Origin: an uncultured Atopobium sp.
GTDB lineage: Bacteria; Actinomycetota; Coriobacteriia; Coriobacteriales; Atopobiaceae
Reading direction: 5' to 3'
DNA: 64,000 bases
Assembly: GCA_938028565.1 (NCBI GenBank)
Contig: CALIZS010000004.1
Coordinates: 1-64,000, forward strand
In this document: positions 17,396 to 27,400 of the stretch, one piece after another
How the letters are laid out: every line of letters begins with the position of its first letter
How positions within the stretch are numbered: position 1 is the stretch's first letter
Notes under the pieces: generated by a model
Told to the model about the DNA's origin: nothing
The model's database searches: none
What the model saw: the letters and a program-made list of their open reading frames with translations, nothing else
Made by a program: the position numbers and the translations under genes

Positions 17396-19588
17396 ATGTC
17401 TGAGTCCAAGGTAAGCATCGCTCCCGCATCAGAGCGAGTAGCACATACCTGCTCGCTTGTTGATAGCGTGACCAGGTTAAGGTATGTCAATGCAAATCGT
17501 GCCGAGGCGCTTGAGCGTCTCGGCATTCTGCGTGTACGAGACCTTATGCTCAATGTTCCTCACCGCTACCTCGATTTTTCTCACCGCGTGCAGATTGCTT
17601 TTGCGCAGATAGGTGAGGACGCTACCATTACGGGCCGCGTTGCTTCGGTAAAGACTAAGCGTCCACGTCCTAAAATGGTCATTGTTGAGATTGAGGTTGT
17701 GGATGATACGGGCGTGCTCACAGCTTCGTTTTTTAGGCAGCCTTGGATAGCCGAGCAAATCCACGTTGACGATGAAGTGGCGCTGAGCGGCAAGGTGCTT
17801 TTTGCCTACGGTTATCGTCAGATGAAGTCGCCGTTCTACGAGGTGCTTAGCACGGCAAAGTCTGATTCAAGCGATGAAGCACGCTCCAAAGAGACACCTT
17901 CAAAAGCTGCAATTCTTCCTGTTCATCCAGCTACTGAGGGCGTGAGTCCTGCATGGATGCGTCGCATTATGTCAGCGGCTTTGGCGGACACGGGAAGCGT
18001 GTGTGACTGGCTGCCTTCAGAGCTTGTCACCAAACACCACCTCATGTCGCTCTCATCGGCGCTTCGTGAGGTCCACTTTCCTTCAAGCTTGGAGGCTGCT
18101 GAACAGGCTCGTCGCCGTCTTGCTTTTGATGAGCTCCTAAGTTTGCAGCTTGCTCTTTTGGCGAGAAGAAACTTGGAGCTTGCAGGTCATAGGCCTTTTA
18201 AGCACGTTATAGACGGACCTAAAGTTAAGGTTCTGATTGAGGCTTTGCCCTTTGCCCTGACTGACGAGCAAAATCATGCCGCTCAAGAGATTCTTTCTGA
18301 TATGGCTGCACCACGTATTATGAATCGCTTGCTTTTGGGTGATGTTGGTACTGGTAAAACAGCTGTTGCCGCCGTTGCCTTGGCTGCAGCAGCAGATTCT
18401 TCAACTCAAGCTGCTGTGATGGCTCCTACCTCAGTTCTTGCTCAGCAGTACGCTCAAAAAATCGGTCCTTTGCTTTCACTTGCGGGAATTACGTGGGCTC
18501 TTATTACGGGCTCTACCTCAGAAGAAGAGAGGCAACAGATTGAACTTTGCCTAGCCGACGGTTCTTTGTCCGTTGTCTTTGGAACAACCGCACTTCTCTC
18601 TGATCGCGTAGTATTTAAGCAGCTCACCCTTGCCGTTGTTGACGAGCAGCATCGTTTTGGCGTTGATCAAAGAACAGCGTTGCGCAAAAAAGGACAAGGC
18701 GTAGACCTTCTCGCCATGAGTGCAACGCCAATCCCGCGTACGCTGGCGCTCTCTTTGTATGGAGACGTTGATACGTCTCGCATTACTAAGAGGCCAAAGG
18801 CAGGAGCTGGCGTTACCACTAAGCTGTGTGTGCCAGAAAATCTTGATCAGGCATACGCTGCCATTACTGAGGCTGTTCAGGCAGGTCATCAGGCGTATTT
18901 AGTTTGTCCTTTAATTGACCCAAGCGATTCTGAAGAAGAGCTTGAAGATGTTCCTGAGGCCGCTCGTACAAACGGTAAGCTCTATAGCGCAACTCGCGTA
19001 TATGAGGAGCTTTCAAAGACCGTTTTCAAGGACTTTACCTGTGATCTTTTGACCGGCAGACTGCCTGAAGCTCAAAAAGATCAGGTAATGGAAAAGTTCC
19101 GCACAAATAAGACACAGATTCTGGTCTCTACAACCGTCATTGAGGTTGGCGTTGACGTTCCTAACGCTACGGTCATGATTGTCTTTAATGCGGATCGTTT
19201 TGGTTTAGCTACGTTGCACCAGCTCAGAGGTCGTGTTGGTCGAGGAGACTTCCCAGGAACTGTGTATCTTGCCAGCAACGCCAAGCGAGGCTCTACCGCA
19301 AGAAAGCGCTTAGCCGCGCTTGAGCAAACCTCCGACGGCGCGCGTCTGGCAGAGCTTGACCTTGAGCTCAGGCACGAGGGAGAAACCCTGGGATACCGTC
19401 AGTCGGGCGGCACCACGCTCAAGATTTCTGATCTTTACGCGGATGCGGACCTGATTGAGGCGGCTCATATAGACGCTCTGACAATTACTGCTCAAGACCC
19501 AAATCTTACCAGCGATGCCTATGCTACGCTGGGAATTGAGGCAAAAGATCGCTTTGGTATCTACTATGAAGAGCTTGGCTATAAGTAA
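17396..19588 (+). CDS. recG: ATP-dependent DNA helicase RecG
   Basis: A 730-residue branch-migration helicase. It has an N-terminal wedge/OB domain (GRVASVKTKRPRP near 80), Walker A GDVGTGKTAVAA near 317, DEQH box (VVDEQHRFGV) near 415, SATPIPRT and the QLRGRVGRG motif VI near 605. Its length and the TRG-like C-terminal region are normal. The ATG lies 3 bp after the yloV stop codon, so translation is probably coupled. It rescues stalled forks and processes Holliday junctions. Confidence 0.95.
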   Translation: MSESKVSIAPASERVAHTCSLVDSVTRLRYVNANRAEALERLGILRVRDLMLNVPHRYLDFSHRVQIAFAQIGEDATITGRVASVKTKRPRPKMVIVEIEVVDDTGVLTASFFRQPWIAEQIHVDDEVALSGKVLFAYGYRQMKSPFYEVLSTAKSDSSDEARSKETPSKAAILPVHPATEGVSPAWMRRIMSAALADTGSVCDWLPSELVTKHHLMSLSSALREVHFPSSLEAAEQARRRLAFDELLSLQLALLARRNLELAGHRPFKHVIDGPKVKVLIEALPFALTDEQNHAAQEILSDMAAPRIMNRLLLGDVGTGKTAVAAVALAAAADSSTQAAVMAPTSVLAQQYAQKIGPLLSLAGITWALITGSTSEEERQQIELCLADGSLSVVFGTTALLSDRVVFKQLTLAVVDEQHRFGVDQRTALRKKGQGVDLLAMSATPIPRTLALSLYGDVDTSRITKRPKAGAGVTTKLCVPENLDQAYAAITEAVQAGHQAYLVCPLIDPSDSEEELEDVPEAARTNGKLYSATRVYEELSKTVFKDFTCDLLTGRLPEAQKDQVMEKFRTNKTQILVSTTVIEVGVDVPNATVMIVFNADRFGLATLHQLRGRVGRGDFPGTVYLASNAKRGSTARKRLAALEQTSDGARLAELDLELRHEGETLGYRQSGGTTLKISDLYADADLIEAAHIDALTITAQDPNLTSDAYATLGIEAKDRFGIYYEELGYK

Positions 19589-19638
19589 TAACCTGCAGGT
19601 AAACTGCAGTATAAGATAGGTTTGGTGGCGAGAAACCC

Positions 19639-20217
19639 ATGAGGATTGTTGGCGGAAAATGGAAAGGTCGTGCAATTGAGGCCCCTGATGGCAAGGGGAC
19701 TACGCGACCAACCACTGATCGTACGCGTGAGGCTATTGCAAGCTCCATCTTGGCTTCTCGCGGTCTTGACCTCAGTGAGTCCAGAGTGCTTGACGCTTTT
19801 GCAGGTTCAGGTGCTATGGGTTTTGAGCTTCTTTCTAGAGGAGCGCTATACGCTGCTTTTGTTGATAAAGATAGAAAGACGTGTGATCGCATTAAACGTA
19901 CGGCTCAATCTCTTGGCGTAAGCACCTCTGAGATGAATGTTATCTGTGGTGATACAGTTCGCTTAGCAGAGTCATCCCAGCTGTTTGGAGGTCCTTTTGA
20001 CGTGGTATTTTTGGATCCTCCTTATGCCGTCGAGGCAGAGGTAGTATCCAAGCTGCTCAAAGACTTGATTCAGTCGGGAAGTCTGACAAAAGATGCTGTA
20101 GTAGTCTATGAGCATAGCCATAAATCTGATTCAGTTTCTCTTGATAATTTTGAGCTTTCTAAGAGTAAGCGTTATGGTATTGCTCAAGTTGATTTACTTG
20201 TTCGTTGTGAGGGATAG
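19639..20217 (+). CDS. rsmD: 16S rRNA m2G966 methyltransferase RsmD
   Basis: A 192-residue Rossmann-fold methyltransferase. It starts MRIVGGKWKGR, typical of RsmD. The SAM loop is DAFAGSGAMGFE near residue 53 and the catalytic motif is FLDPPY near 125. It lies 8 bp before coaD, the usual neighbour in many phyla. Confidence 0.94.
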   Translation: MRIVGGKWKGRAIEAPDGKGTTRPTTDRTREAIASSILASRGLDLSESRVLDAFAGSGAMGFELLSRGALYAAFVDKDRKTCDRIKRTAQSLGVSTSEMNVICGDTVRLAESSQLFGGPFDVVFLDPPYAVEAEVVSKLLKDLIQSGSLTKDAVVVYEHSHKSDSVSLDNFELSKSKRYGIAQVDLLVRCEG

Positions 20218-20225
20218 GAGATACG

Positions 20226-20735
20226 TTGAACAGCATCACTCACGTAGTTGTACCAGGTACTTTTGATCCCGTCACAAATGGACACCTTGATGTAATCAAA
20301 CGAGCTTCTCGCCTTTTTGAAAATGTTACGGTAGCTGTTGCGGCTTCAAAGCGCAAACACGGCACGGGAACTACGTTTTCTCTTGAAGAGCGTGTACAGA
20401 TGCTCAAAGACGCTCTGGTAGATGAAGGACTTGTGGACGTTTCTGTAGAGCCTATGGAAGGTCTTCTGGTTGATTTCTGCAATGCTCGCGGCGCAGGTGG
20501 TGTTGTTAAAGGCTTGAGGGCTATGACGGACTTTGAGTATGAGCTGCAGCAAGCAGACTTAAATGCTCATATGGCCCCTGATTTGGAAAGTATCTTTGTT
20601 ATGTCTAGTCCAGAGTACGGCTATATTTCTTCTTCAATTGTGAGAGAAATTTCAGCAATGGGCGCAGATGTATCATTTTTGGTACCAAAGAACGTCATTA
20701 AAAAGCTTGAAGCTCTGCATAATTGCGGTAATTAA
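20226..20735 (+). CDS. coaD: Phosphopantetheine adenylyltransferase
   Basis: A 169-residue enzyme for the penultimate step of coenzyme A synthesis. The nucleotidyltransferase signature is complete: PGTFDPVTNGHLDVI at residues 9-23 with the TxGH motif, and the ISSSIVRE motif near 138. The start is TTG 20226, preceded by GGATAGGAG. It is the last gene of the asp23-coaD run. Confidence 0.95.
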   Translation: MNSITHVVVPGTFDPVTNGHLDVIKRASRLFENVTVAVAASKRKHGTGTTFSLEERVQMLKDALVDEGLVDVSVEPMEGLLVDFCNARGAGGVVKGLRAMTDFEYELQQADLNAHMAPDLESIFVMSSPEYGYISSSIVREISAMGADVSFLVPKNVIKKLEALHNCGN

Positions 20736-20861
20736 GTATATTTGCCCTGCATTTTTATTATATTCTGCTAACATTCTTAAAAAGGCGTTTTGTGCTTCTT
20801 GGTCATATGGTCTATAAGAGCACGTAACGCGTCTTATGTATTGGATTGAAAGGAGTCCTGG

Positions 20862-21359
20862 ATGCAGCCAGGCGAGGAAATTGAGAGCCTTGTATCTGAG
20901 ATTGAGCAGATAGTAACTGAGGCTAAGTCACCTTTTATGGATGGCGGTAACAAGAAGATTATTGATGCCCAGGACTTCTACGAGCTGCTTGACGAGATTC
21001 GTCGCGTCTTCCCAGAAGAGTTTGCAACCGCTCGTCGCATCATCAAGGAAGAGGATGAGACCCTTGAGCGCGCACGTGCTCAGGCAGAATCCATCATTGC
21101 TGACGCACAGCAGCAGGCAATGATTCTTGCTGGCGATCAGGAGGTTGTCCGCCTTGCTCAGCAGCAGGCAGACGTCATTCGTGACCAGGCAGAGCAGTAT
21201 GAGCGTGATACTCGCTACAACGCTGAGGAGTATGCAGATACCGTTCTTGCTCACCTTGAGGAGAACCTCAAGAGCCTGACAAATTCAGTCTCTCGTGTTC
21301 GTCAGACACTTGATGAGAACTCTGGTCCTCGTAACACCAGCAATAACGTTGCCTGGTAA
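20862..21359 (+). CDS. DivIVA-like coiled-coil protein of unknown function
   Basis: A 165-residue protein, acidic and almost entirely helical. Residues 55-140 show heptad-like Ala/Gln/Glu-rich sequence (ERARAQAESIIADAQQQA) typical of a coiled coil, and there is no membrane segment. In actinobacteria similar proteins between coaD and rpmF are annotated as ATP-synthase subunit B-like or DivIVA-like. An AAAGGAG site precedes ATG 20862. The yceD gene starts 5 bp later. I do not recognise a specific function; a scaffold role is only a guess. Confidence 0.75.
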   Translation: MQPGEEIESLVSEIEQIVTEAKSPFMDGGNKKIIDAQDFYELLDEIRRVFPEEFATARRIIKEEDETLERARAQAESIIADAQQQAMILAGDQEVVRLAQQQADVIRDQAEQYERDTRYNAEEYADTVLAHLEENLKSLTNSVSRVRQTLDENSGPRNTSNNVAW

Positions 21360-21364
21360 TTCCA

Positions 21365-21937
21365 ATGCAACCAGTTCTTTATGCACTAGATAATCGTCTT
21401 GCAAATGCAGGCGATACCGTTTCTTATGCGGGCCATCTTAATGAAGACTCGTATGAGCTAGGGGAGCATGAATTTTCTCTTCCTATGGGAATTGATTTTG
21501 ATCTAGTGCTTACCAACGCAGGTGAGGGCATTTTGGTTACCGGAATGCTTCGTGCTGACGCAGTTGGTACGTGTGACCGTTGTCTTGAGGACGCACATCT
21601 CTCTTTAAACGCAGAGGTAGATGAGTATTATCTCTTTGAAGAGCCTGTAATTTCTGCAGATGATGAAGATGAGGCAGATTACGTTTTAGTAAATGCCGAT
21701 AAAACCATCGATCTTGCAGAGGCTCTTTTGCCTTCGCTTGTTATGGAGACGCCTTATGTTGTGCTGTGCAAGTCCGACTGCAAGGGACTTTGCCCAGTAT
21801 GCGGTTGCAATCTGAATGACGAGGATTGCGGTCATGCAGCTCAGATTGAGCAGAAGCGAGAAGAAGAAGAAAAGCTTGCTTCAAACCCGTTTGCGGCTCT
21901 CAAAAATCTTGTGATTGAGCCGGATTCGGAAGAGTAA
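21365..21937 (+). CDS. YceD/DUF177 family protein
   Basis: A 190-residue DUF177 protein. The motif CDRCLED near residue 61 and a C-terminal Cys-rich stretch (CKGLCPVCGCNLN) are characteristic and may bind zinc. Genes of this family almost always precede rpmF, as here, and have been linked to 23S rRNA accumulation in plants and E. coli. The role here is inferred from that link. There is no good ribosome site before the ATG, and the preceding gene ends 5 bp upstream, suggesting translational coupling. Confidence 0.86.
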   Translation: MQPVLYALDNRLANAGDTVSYAGHLNEDSYELGEHEFSLPMGIDFDLVLTNAGEGILVTGMLRADAVGTCDRCLEDAHLSLNAEVDEYYLFEEPVISADDEDEADYVLVNADKTIDLAEALLPSLVMETPYVVLCKSDCKGLCPVCGCNLNDEDCGHAAQIEQKREEEEKLASNPFAALKNLVIEPDSEE

Positions 21938-22084
21938 AATAAAATTTCTTCTCCTAAATGATGAAGAAATGCTGTATCTACGTACAAAAAGTGTCAGTAC
22001 GTGGTATAGTATCCAACGCATTATGTGAATGGGTCGCGCCCTCATGTGTTTTAGGGGCGCTAGCAAGAGCAAAAGAGGTTTAAG

Positions 22085-22264
22085 ATGGCAGTACCTAAAC
22101 AAAAGAAGGGCCGCGGCGCAACCCACACCCGTCGTTCGGCAAACAGCAAGCTTAACGCAGCAGCTCGCTCTGTATGCCCACAGTGCGGCGCTCCAAAGCT
22201 TCCTCACCACGTATGCCCTAATTGTGGCTTCTACAAGGACCGTGAGGTTGTTGTTACTGAGTAA
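22085..22264 (+). CDS. rpmF: 50S ribosomal protein L32
   Basis: A 59-residue L32 beginning MAVPKQKKGRGATHTRRS. Two zinc-ligand pairs, CPQC and CPNC, show the zinc-binding form. The ribosome site is GAGG with a short TTTAAG spacer. The leader holds a small hairpin, GCGCCC (22036-22041) with GGGCGC (22055-22060), which could serve feedback control. A strong terminator follows. Confidence 0.96.
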   Translation: MAVPKQKKGRGATHTRRSANSKLNAAARSVCPQCGAPKLPHHVCPNCGFYKDREVVVTE

Positions 22265-22285
22265 CACTCATACATCGTATGGCCA

Positions 22286-22321
22286 AGAAGGCCGGTTCTT
22301 TAGGGGCCGGCCTTCTTTTTT
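22286..22321 (+). terminator. Intrinsic terminator after rpmF
   Basis: AAGAAGGCCGG pairs with CCGGCCTTCTT around a 10-11-nt loop, directly followed by a T-run. It separates yceD-rpmF from plsX, whose start lies 20 bp further on, so plsX depends on read-through or on a promoter overlapping rpmF. Confidence 0.92.
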
Positions 22322-22340
22322 ATTGCACTAAGGAGTTGTC

Positions 22341-23324
22341 ATGCCCGTTATTTGTGTAGACGTTATGGGATCTGACCAAAGCCCTGAGGTTGTTCTTGAG
22401 GGAGTTCGTATGGCTCTTGAGAAGGATAAAGAGCTAGAGGTTCTTCTCGCCGGAGCTGATGAGTTTGTTACTCCTTTTGCAAGCAAGCATGAGCGCGCAA
22501 AGGCTTTGGTAACCACTGAAGTTATTGCCATGAGCGAACACCCCGCCAATGCGGTTAGGCAGAAGAAAGACGCCAGTATTGTAAGGGCTGCGCAGGCAGT
22601 CAAGGCTGGAGAGGCTGACGGTCTTTTTTCGGCAGGCTCTACAGGAGCAGTGCTTACTGCAGCTACCTTTGGTATTGGTCGCATCAAGGGCGTAAAGCGC
22701 CCTGCACTTACCCTGATTCTTCCTGGACTTGGTGGCCATAAAACAGTCCTTTTGGATACTGGTGCTAACGCTGATGTGCGTCCAGAAGTTTTGGTGCAAT
22801 TTGCACAAATGGGCAAGGCTTTTGCCAATGCATCGCTTGGAATTGAAAACCCAACCATAGGACTTCTCTGCAATGGTTCTGAAGAGACCAAGGGCTCTGA
22901 GCTTGCTCTTTCATATCATGCGGCTCTTGCAGAAGCAGCTATCAATTTTGGTGGAAATGCTGAGGGAACTGATATTTTAGGAAGCCGTTTTGATGTTATT
23001 GTGACAGACGGCTTTACAGGAAATGTGGCCTTAAAATCCATTGAGAGCACGGGCAAGTTTATTATGGCTAGCCTCAAAGGCGCAATTAATTCCTCCAAGA
23101 AGGCTGCGTTTGGTGCACTTCTTTTGAAGGATGCTCTGAAGGCTACAGCAGCGGAACTTTCAGGAGATTCTGTTGGCGGCGCCTTTTTGCTAGGTGTTTC
23201 TGCACCTGTACTTAAAGGACATGGTGCTACCAGCTCTTCTGCTGTGTGCGCGGGAACACTTTCTGCAGCAAATGCAGTACGTGCCAACCTTATCGAGAAA
23301 ATTTCCTCGTCAATTCAGCTGTAG
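22341..23324 (+). CDS. plsX: Phosphate acyltransferase PlsX
   Basis: A 327-residue enzyme that converts acyl-ACP to acyl-phosphate at the start of phospholipid synthesis. It opens MPVICVDVMGSDQSPEVVLEGV, with GLFSAGSTGAVL near residue 94 and VLLDTGANAD near 135, all family motifs. The AAGGAG site lies immediately after the rpmF terminator. It joins the acyl carrier protein downstream and the FakA-like gene upstream in one lipid theme. Confidence 0.94.
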   Translation: MPVICVDVMGSDQSPEVVLEGVRMALEKDKELEVLLAGADEFVTPFASKHERAKALVTTEVIAMSEHPANAVRQKKDASIVRAAQAVKAGEADGLFSAGSTGAVLTAATFGIGRIKGVKRPALTLILPGLGGHKTVLLDTGANADVRPEVLVQFAQMGKAFANASLGIENPTIGLLCNGSEETKGSELALSYHAALAEAAINFGGNAEGTDILGSRFDVIVTDGFTGNVALKSIESTGKFIMASLKGAINSSKKAAFGALLLKDALKATAAELSGDSVGGAFLLGVSAPVLKGHGATSSSAVCAGTLSAANAVRANLIEKISSSIQL

Positions 23325-23362
23325 TAAAAGCGTCTGTACATAAAAATTTTTATAAGTTATGG

Positions 23363-23400
23363 TGGAGCCCATGGATAATTCTGTGGGCTTTACTTTTTTT
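23363..23400 (+). terminator. Intrinsic terminator after plsX
   Basis: AGCCCA (23366-23371) pairs with TGGGCT (23384-23389), then TTACTTTTTTT. It separates plsX from acpP. Confidence 0.75.
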
Positions 23401-23493
23401 AAGATTGTTTGTTTCAGCTTTAGTAATGTCATCATACAGACACCCATCACGGGGTAAAATTAAGAGCGTCATTGTTGTGTGCAAGGAGGATGT

Positions 23494-23730
23494 ATGGATC
23501 GCACAGAAACACTTGAAAAGGTAATTGACGTTGTTAGAGAGACACTGGACCTTGACGATTCCGTTGAGCTCACAGAGGGTACCTCATTTAAAGATCTTGG
23601 TGCAGACTCATTTGATCTTTTGCAGCTTGTCACGGACCTTGAGCAAGAGTTTGATATGACCTTTGATGCAGAAAACATCGATGAGATTGCTACCGTTGGT
23701 GACGCAGTAGATGCTATTCTTGCTGCTTAA
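23494..23730 (+). CDS. acpP: Acyl carrier protein
   Basis: A 78-residue acidic protein starting MDRTETLEKVIDVV at ATG 23494; the in-frame ATG 15 bp upstream would place the strong AAGGAGG site inside the gene. The phosphopantetheine attachment serine is in LGADSFDLLQL, where Phe replaces the commoner Leu after Ser. It carries growing acyl chains in fatty-acid synthesis. rnc follows after 13 bp. Confidence 0.95.
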   Translation: MDRTETLEKVIDVVRETLDLDDSVELTEGTSFKDLGADSFDLLQLVTDLEQEFDMTFDAENIDEIATVGDAVDAILAA

Positions 23731-23743
23731 GTAGGTTTTATAC

Positions 23744-24475
23744 GTGAAATTGCACGAACGAGTAGCTGCTGCAGAAGCTATTTGCGATCACACATTTACC
23801 AATAAAGAACTTATCGAGGCTGCCCTCACACACCCTTCGGCGGTGGAGGGCAAGCCTGTTTCTGCTTCGTATGAGCGCCTGGAGTTTCTGGGTGACTCAA
23901 TTCTTGGTGCCATTATTGCAACGGAGCTGTTTGAGCGTTATCCAGATATGGATGAAGGCCAGCTTACTAGGTTGAAAATCTCTCTTGTATCCGGCCACAC
24001 GCTTTCCATTGTCTCTGATGCTCTAGGAATTTCTCCCTTAATTGTTATGGGAATTTCCGAGAAGGGTACGGGAAAGCGTGGCATGAAGTCTGCTCTTGAG
24101 AACGTCTACGAGTCCATTGTTGGCGCGCTCTACCTTGATGCGGGTTTTGATCCAACGCATGATTTTGTTATTCGTACGCTTGGACCTCACATTTCTCCAG
24201 CGCTGGCAGTTCGTTCGGTAAGCCCTAAATCTCGTTTGCAAGAAGCGGTACAAGCTAAAGGCAAGGCTACTCCTGAATATAAGCTTATTGGCGAGAGTGG
24301 ACCTGCTCACACACCAACGTTTACCGCTGTGGTATTTGTCGACGGCCTTAAGGTGGGTCGTGGACAGGGACCATCAAAGAAAGCCGCAGAGTCAGAAGCC
24401 GCTCAAGACGCACTGGTACGTCTTGGTGTGGATGACGCTCCGCTTGATGCTGATGCAGAAATGCACCTAAGGTAG
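23744..24475 (+). CDS. rnc: Ribonuclease III
   Basis: A 243-residue double-strand-specific RNase for rRNA and mRNA processing. The catalytic signature ERLEFLGDSILG is near residue 46, and the second acidic site ENVYESIVGALYLDAG near 120. A double-stranded RNA-binding domain begins at PKSRLQEAVQ near 165. It starts at GTG 23744 with a weak site. It lies between acpP and smc, the common order. Confidence 0.96.
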   Translation: MKLHERVAAAEAICDHTFTNKELIEAALTHPSAVEGKPVSASYERLEFLGDSILGAIIATELFERYPDMDEGQLTRLKISLVSGHTLSIVSDALGISPLIVMGISEKGTGKRGMKSALENVYESIVGALYLDAGFDPTHDFVIRTLGPHISPALAVRSVSPKSRLQEAVQAKGKATPEYKLIGESGPAHTPTFTAVVFVDGLKVGRGQGPSKKAAESEAAQDALVRLGVDDAPLDADAEMHLR

Positions 24476-24492
24476 AAAGGTACCCTGTACCC

Positions 24493-27400
24493 GTGTATCT
24501 AAAATCGCTGACACTTAAGGGTTTTAAGTCATTCGCTGATAAAACTCAGATGGTTTTTGACCCCGGCCTTACCGTTGTCGTTGGTCCTAACGGCTCGGGT
24601 AAGTCCAATGTCTCTGACGCAATTCTTTGGGTATTGGGCGAGCAGAGCGCAAAGATGCTCCGTGGCCAAGCCATGGAAGACGTTATATTTTCTGGCTCAT
24701 CAGCAAGGGGAGCGGTGGGCGTTGCTGAGGTAACGCTGGTTCTGGATAACTCCGACCACACTATTCCTATTGATTTCTCTGAAATTGGCATCACCAGGCG
24801 CATGTATCGCTCTGGAGAGTCTGAGTACCTGATTAACGGTGCTCCTTCAAGGCTCATGGATATCCAGGACATTTTGCATGATTCTGGCCTGGGCAAAGAC
24901 ACCCACTCTATCATTTCCCAGGGCAAGCTCGATTCCATCTTGTCGAGCCGTCCTGAGCAGCGTCGTGAGCTTATTGAAGAGGCGGCAGATATCTCTAAGC
25001 ATCGCCGCCGCAAAGAGCGTGCGGAGCACAAGATTTCTTCTATGGATGAGAATCTCACGCGAGCCAAAGTGGTTTCTCGCGAGATTACCCGCCAGCTTAA
25101 ACCGCTTGAAAGGCAGGTAGACAAGGCTTCTCGCGCTAAAGATCTGTCCACTCAGCTCAAAGATTTGACGGTTCAGCTTGCGGTTGATGACCTTCGTCAG
25201 CTGCAGTTTACTCATGGCAAGTTGGAGACACGCGCTAAAGAGGCAGAGGCTGCTATTGAGCTTGCGCAGTATCGTGCGGGCGAGAAAAACCGTGAGCTTG
25301 AAAAGCTCCAGTCACTTCTTGAGCAAAAGGGTCTCTTTGTTGGAGACTTGGGAGAGCAGCGCCGTCGCATGCAAGAGATTCTTGGTCGTATGGGATCTGA
25401 CATGCGTCTTTTGGAGGAGAAGGGCAAGAACATGGTTTCTCGCCTTTCCGATACACGTATGCAGCTTTCTGTGATGGATAAACAGAAGTCTGACGCCGCA
25501 AAAGAGAATGAAGAGCTTTCTGGTCAGCTGTCAACAATTCGTGCAAAAGTTGCGGATCTGACGGAGAGCGTGAACGCGCTCCAAGAGGCGGCTAACCAGG
25601 CAATTGCCGAGCGTCGTACTCTTGATGTAAAGATTTCTGATTGCACTGCGTCTGAGCGAAGTGCGCGTAATACTGCTGATAAAGAAACGCTTGCGTATGT
25701 AAAGCTTGAAGAGCAGATTACTCATGCGCAGGTAGAAGACCAGATGTTTGAGTCTAGGTTGACTCAAATTACGGAAGCGCTTGAGATTGCTCGTGCTGCT
25801 CTAGAAGATAGTGGCGCTAAAGAGGCAGAGCTCACTGCGGCTCTTGAGAAAGCTCGTCAGGAGTCCGAGGCGTTTGTCGCTGAGATTTCTGAGCGCGCTT
25901 CTGCTCTTGAAGCAGCTCGCGAGGCAGAGCGCACTGCTCGCCAGGAGCTCTCAAGCAGTGAAGCTACGCTTGAGGCACTTCGTGCGCTTGATGTGGAAGT
26001 CCAAAAGGGAAGTCCTCTGGCAGAAAAGCTTGTTGCGGATGCAGCAATCGCTTCTCTTGTTTCTGGCAGACTTGCTGATTATCTTGAGGTTCAGCCAGAG
26101 TTTGAGGCTCTTGTTGAGCAGCTTTTGGGAGAAGATCTTTCCGCGCTTGTTGTAGACAAGCAGCAAAACATTCAGACGCTCTTTGAGCGCGTTCAGACGC
26201 TTTCTGAGGACGGCAAGGCTACGTTGGTTGCTCTTTCTGACGCAACTCCAGCTCTTGCTGCGCCTGCACATACAACGTCTTTGCTTGAGCACGTATCTGC
26301 GCAGAAGGGTGCCGAAGCTCTTGTGCGGGCGCTTTTTGGTCACGTTTTTGTTGCTCAGAGTCTTGACGATGCCTACGCTGCTCGCAATGTAGAGCCTCGC
26401 GGGCTTTATGCGCTCCCTGACGGCACGTTGTTCTATCCAGATGGTCGTCTGGTCCTAGGACACGCATCTCAGGCTGAAGACGGCTCTCTTGAGCGTAAGC
26501 GTCGTATTCGCGAGCTTGAGGACGCACTTCCAGCGCTAAAACGCCATCTGGAGGCCGCGCGCTCTGCAGTTACCAACTGCGAGAATGAGCTGGCTTCAGT
26601 TCGCGAGAAAAGCGCGCAGTCCAAGGGTGAGGTTGCTCGCCTCAACGGTGAGCTTACGTCTATTGCTGCGGAGCGAGGTCGTCTTGAGGGGCAGGTTGCG
26701 TCTTCTCAGGCAGAGTTGAAGCAGGTTAGTGCTTCTCGAGAACAGGCAAAAGAGCGTGCTCAAGAGGCGCGTGCGCACATTGATGAGCACAAGCGCGCGG
26801 CTGAAGAGGCTAAGGGCCGCATGGAGTCGCTAGCTTCGGAGCTCAAAGAGCTGCAGGCTCAGCATGAGGATGCCATTCGCGCACAGGGTAGGGCCAACCG
26901 AGAGCTTTCGGATGCAAAGACGGACCTTACTGTTGCAAAAGAGCGTGCAACTAGTATGGCTTCTCGCCAGGCAGAGCTTGAGAGGCGTCTGTCTCAGCTG
27001 GATGAGCAGCTTGCTGCCGCTAAGCAGGCAACGCACGCGCTTGAGGTAATCAGGCTTCGCGTAGACCCGCTGTACAAGCGCTACGATACTCTGCACCAGA
27101 AGGCGCTTGAGTGGGCGTCTAGGCTCAAGGATCGCGCGTCGTTGGCGGAGGCAGACTCCGAGACGCTGCGAGAGACCATCTCTGAGGCAAAAGACGCTGC
27201 TTCTGAAGCTGCGCTTGCGGTAGAAAAAGAGAAAGACGCCGCTAACCAGATTAGCGTTGAGATTGGTAAGCTTGAGGTTCAGGTTCAAAACGCCATCGAG
27301 GCCATTCTTGCCACGGGTGCCTCATTGGACGAGGCGTTGACGCTTCCTGAGCCAGAAGATAGAGAGCAGACAGAACGCCTTGCTGCATCACTCAAGAGCC

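Noticed and set aside
22029..22331. 100-codon frame overlapping rpmF
   Set aside because: It covers L32 and the terminator in a different frame; L32 is certain.
23246..23524. 92-codon frame between plsX and acpP with a hydrophobic stretch
   Set aside because: It starts inside plsX, spans a terminator and ends inside acpP. The hydrophobic part comes from AT-rich intergenic sequence.
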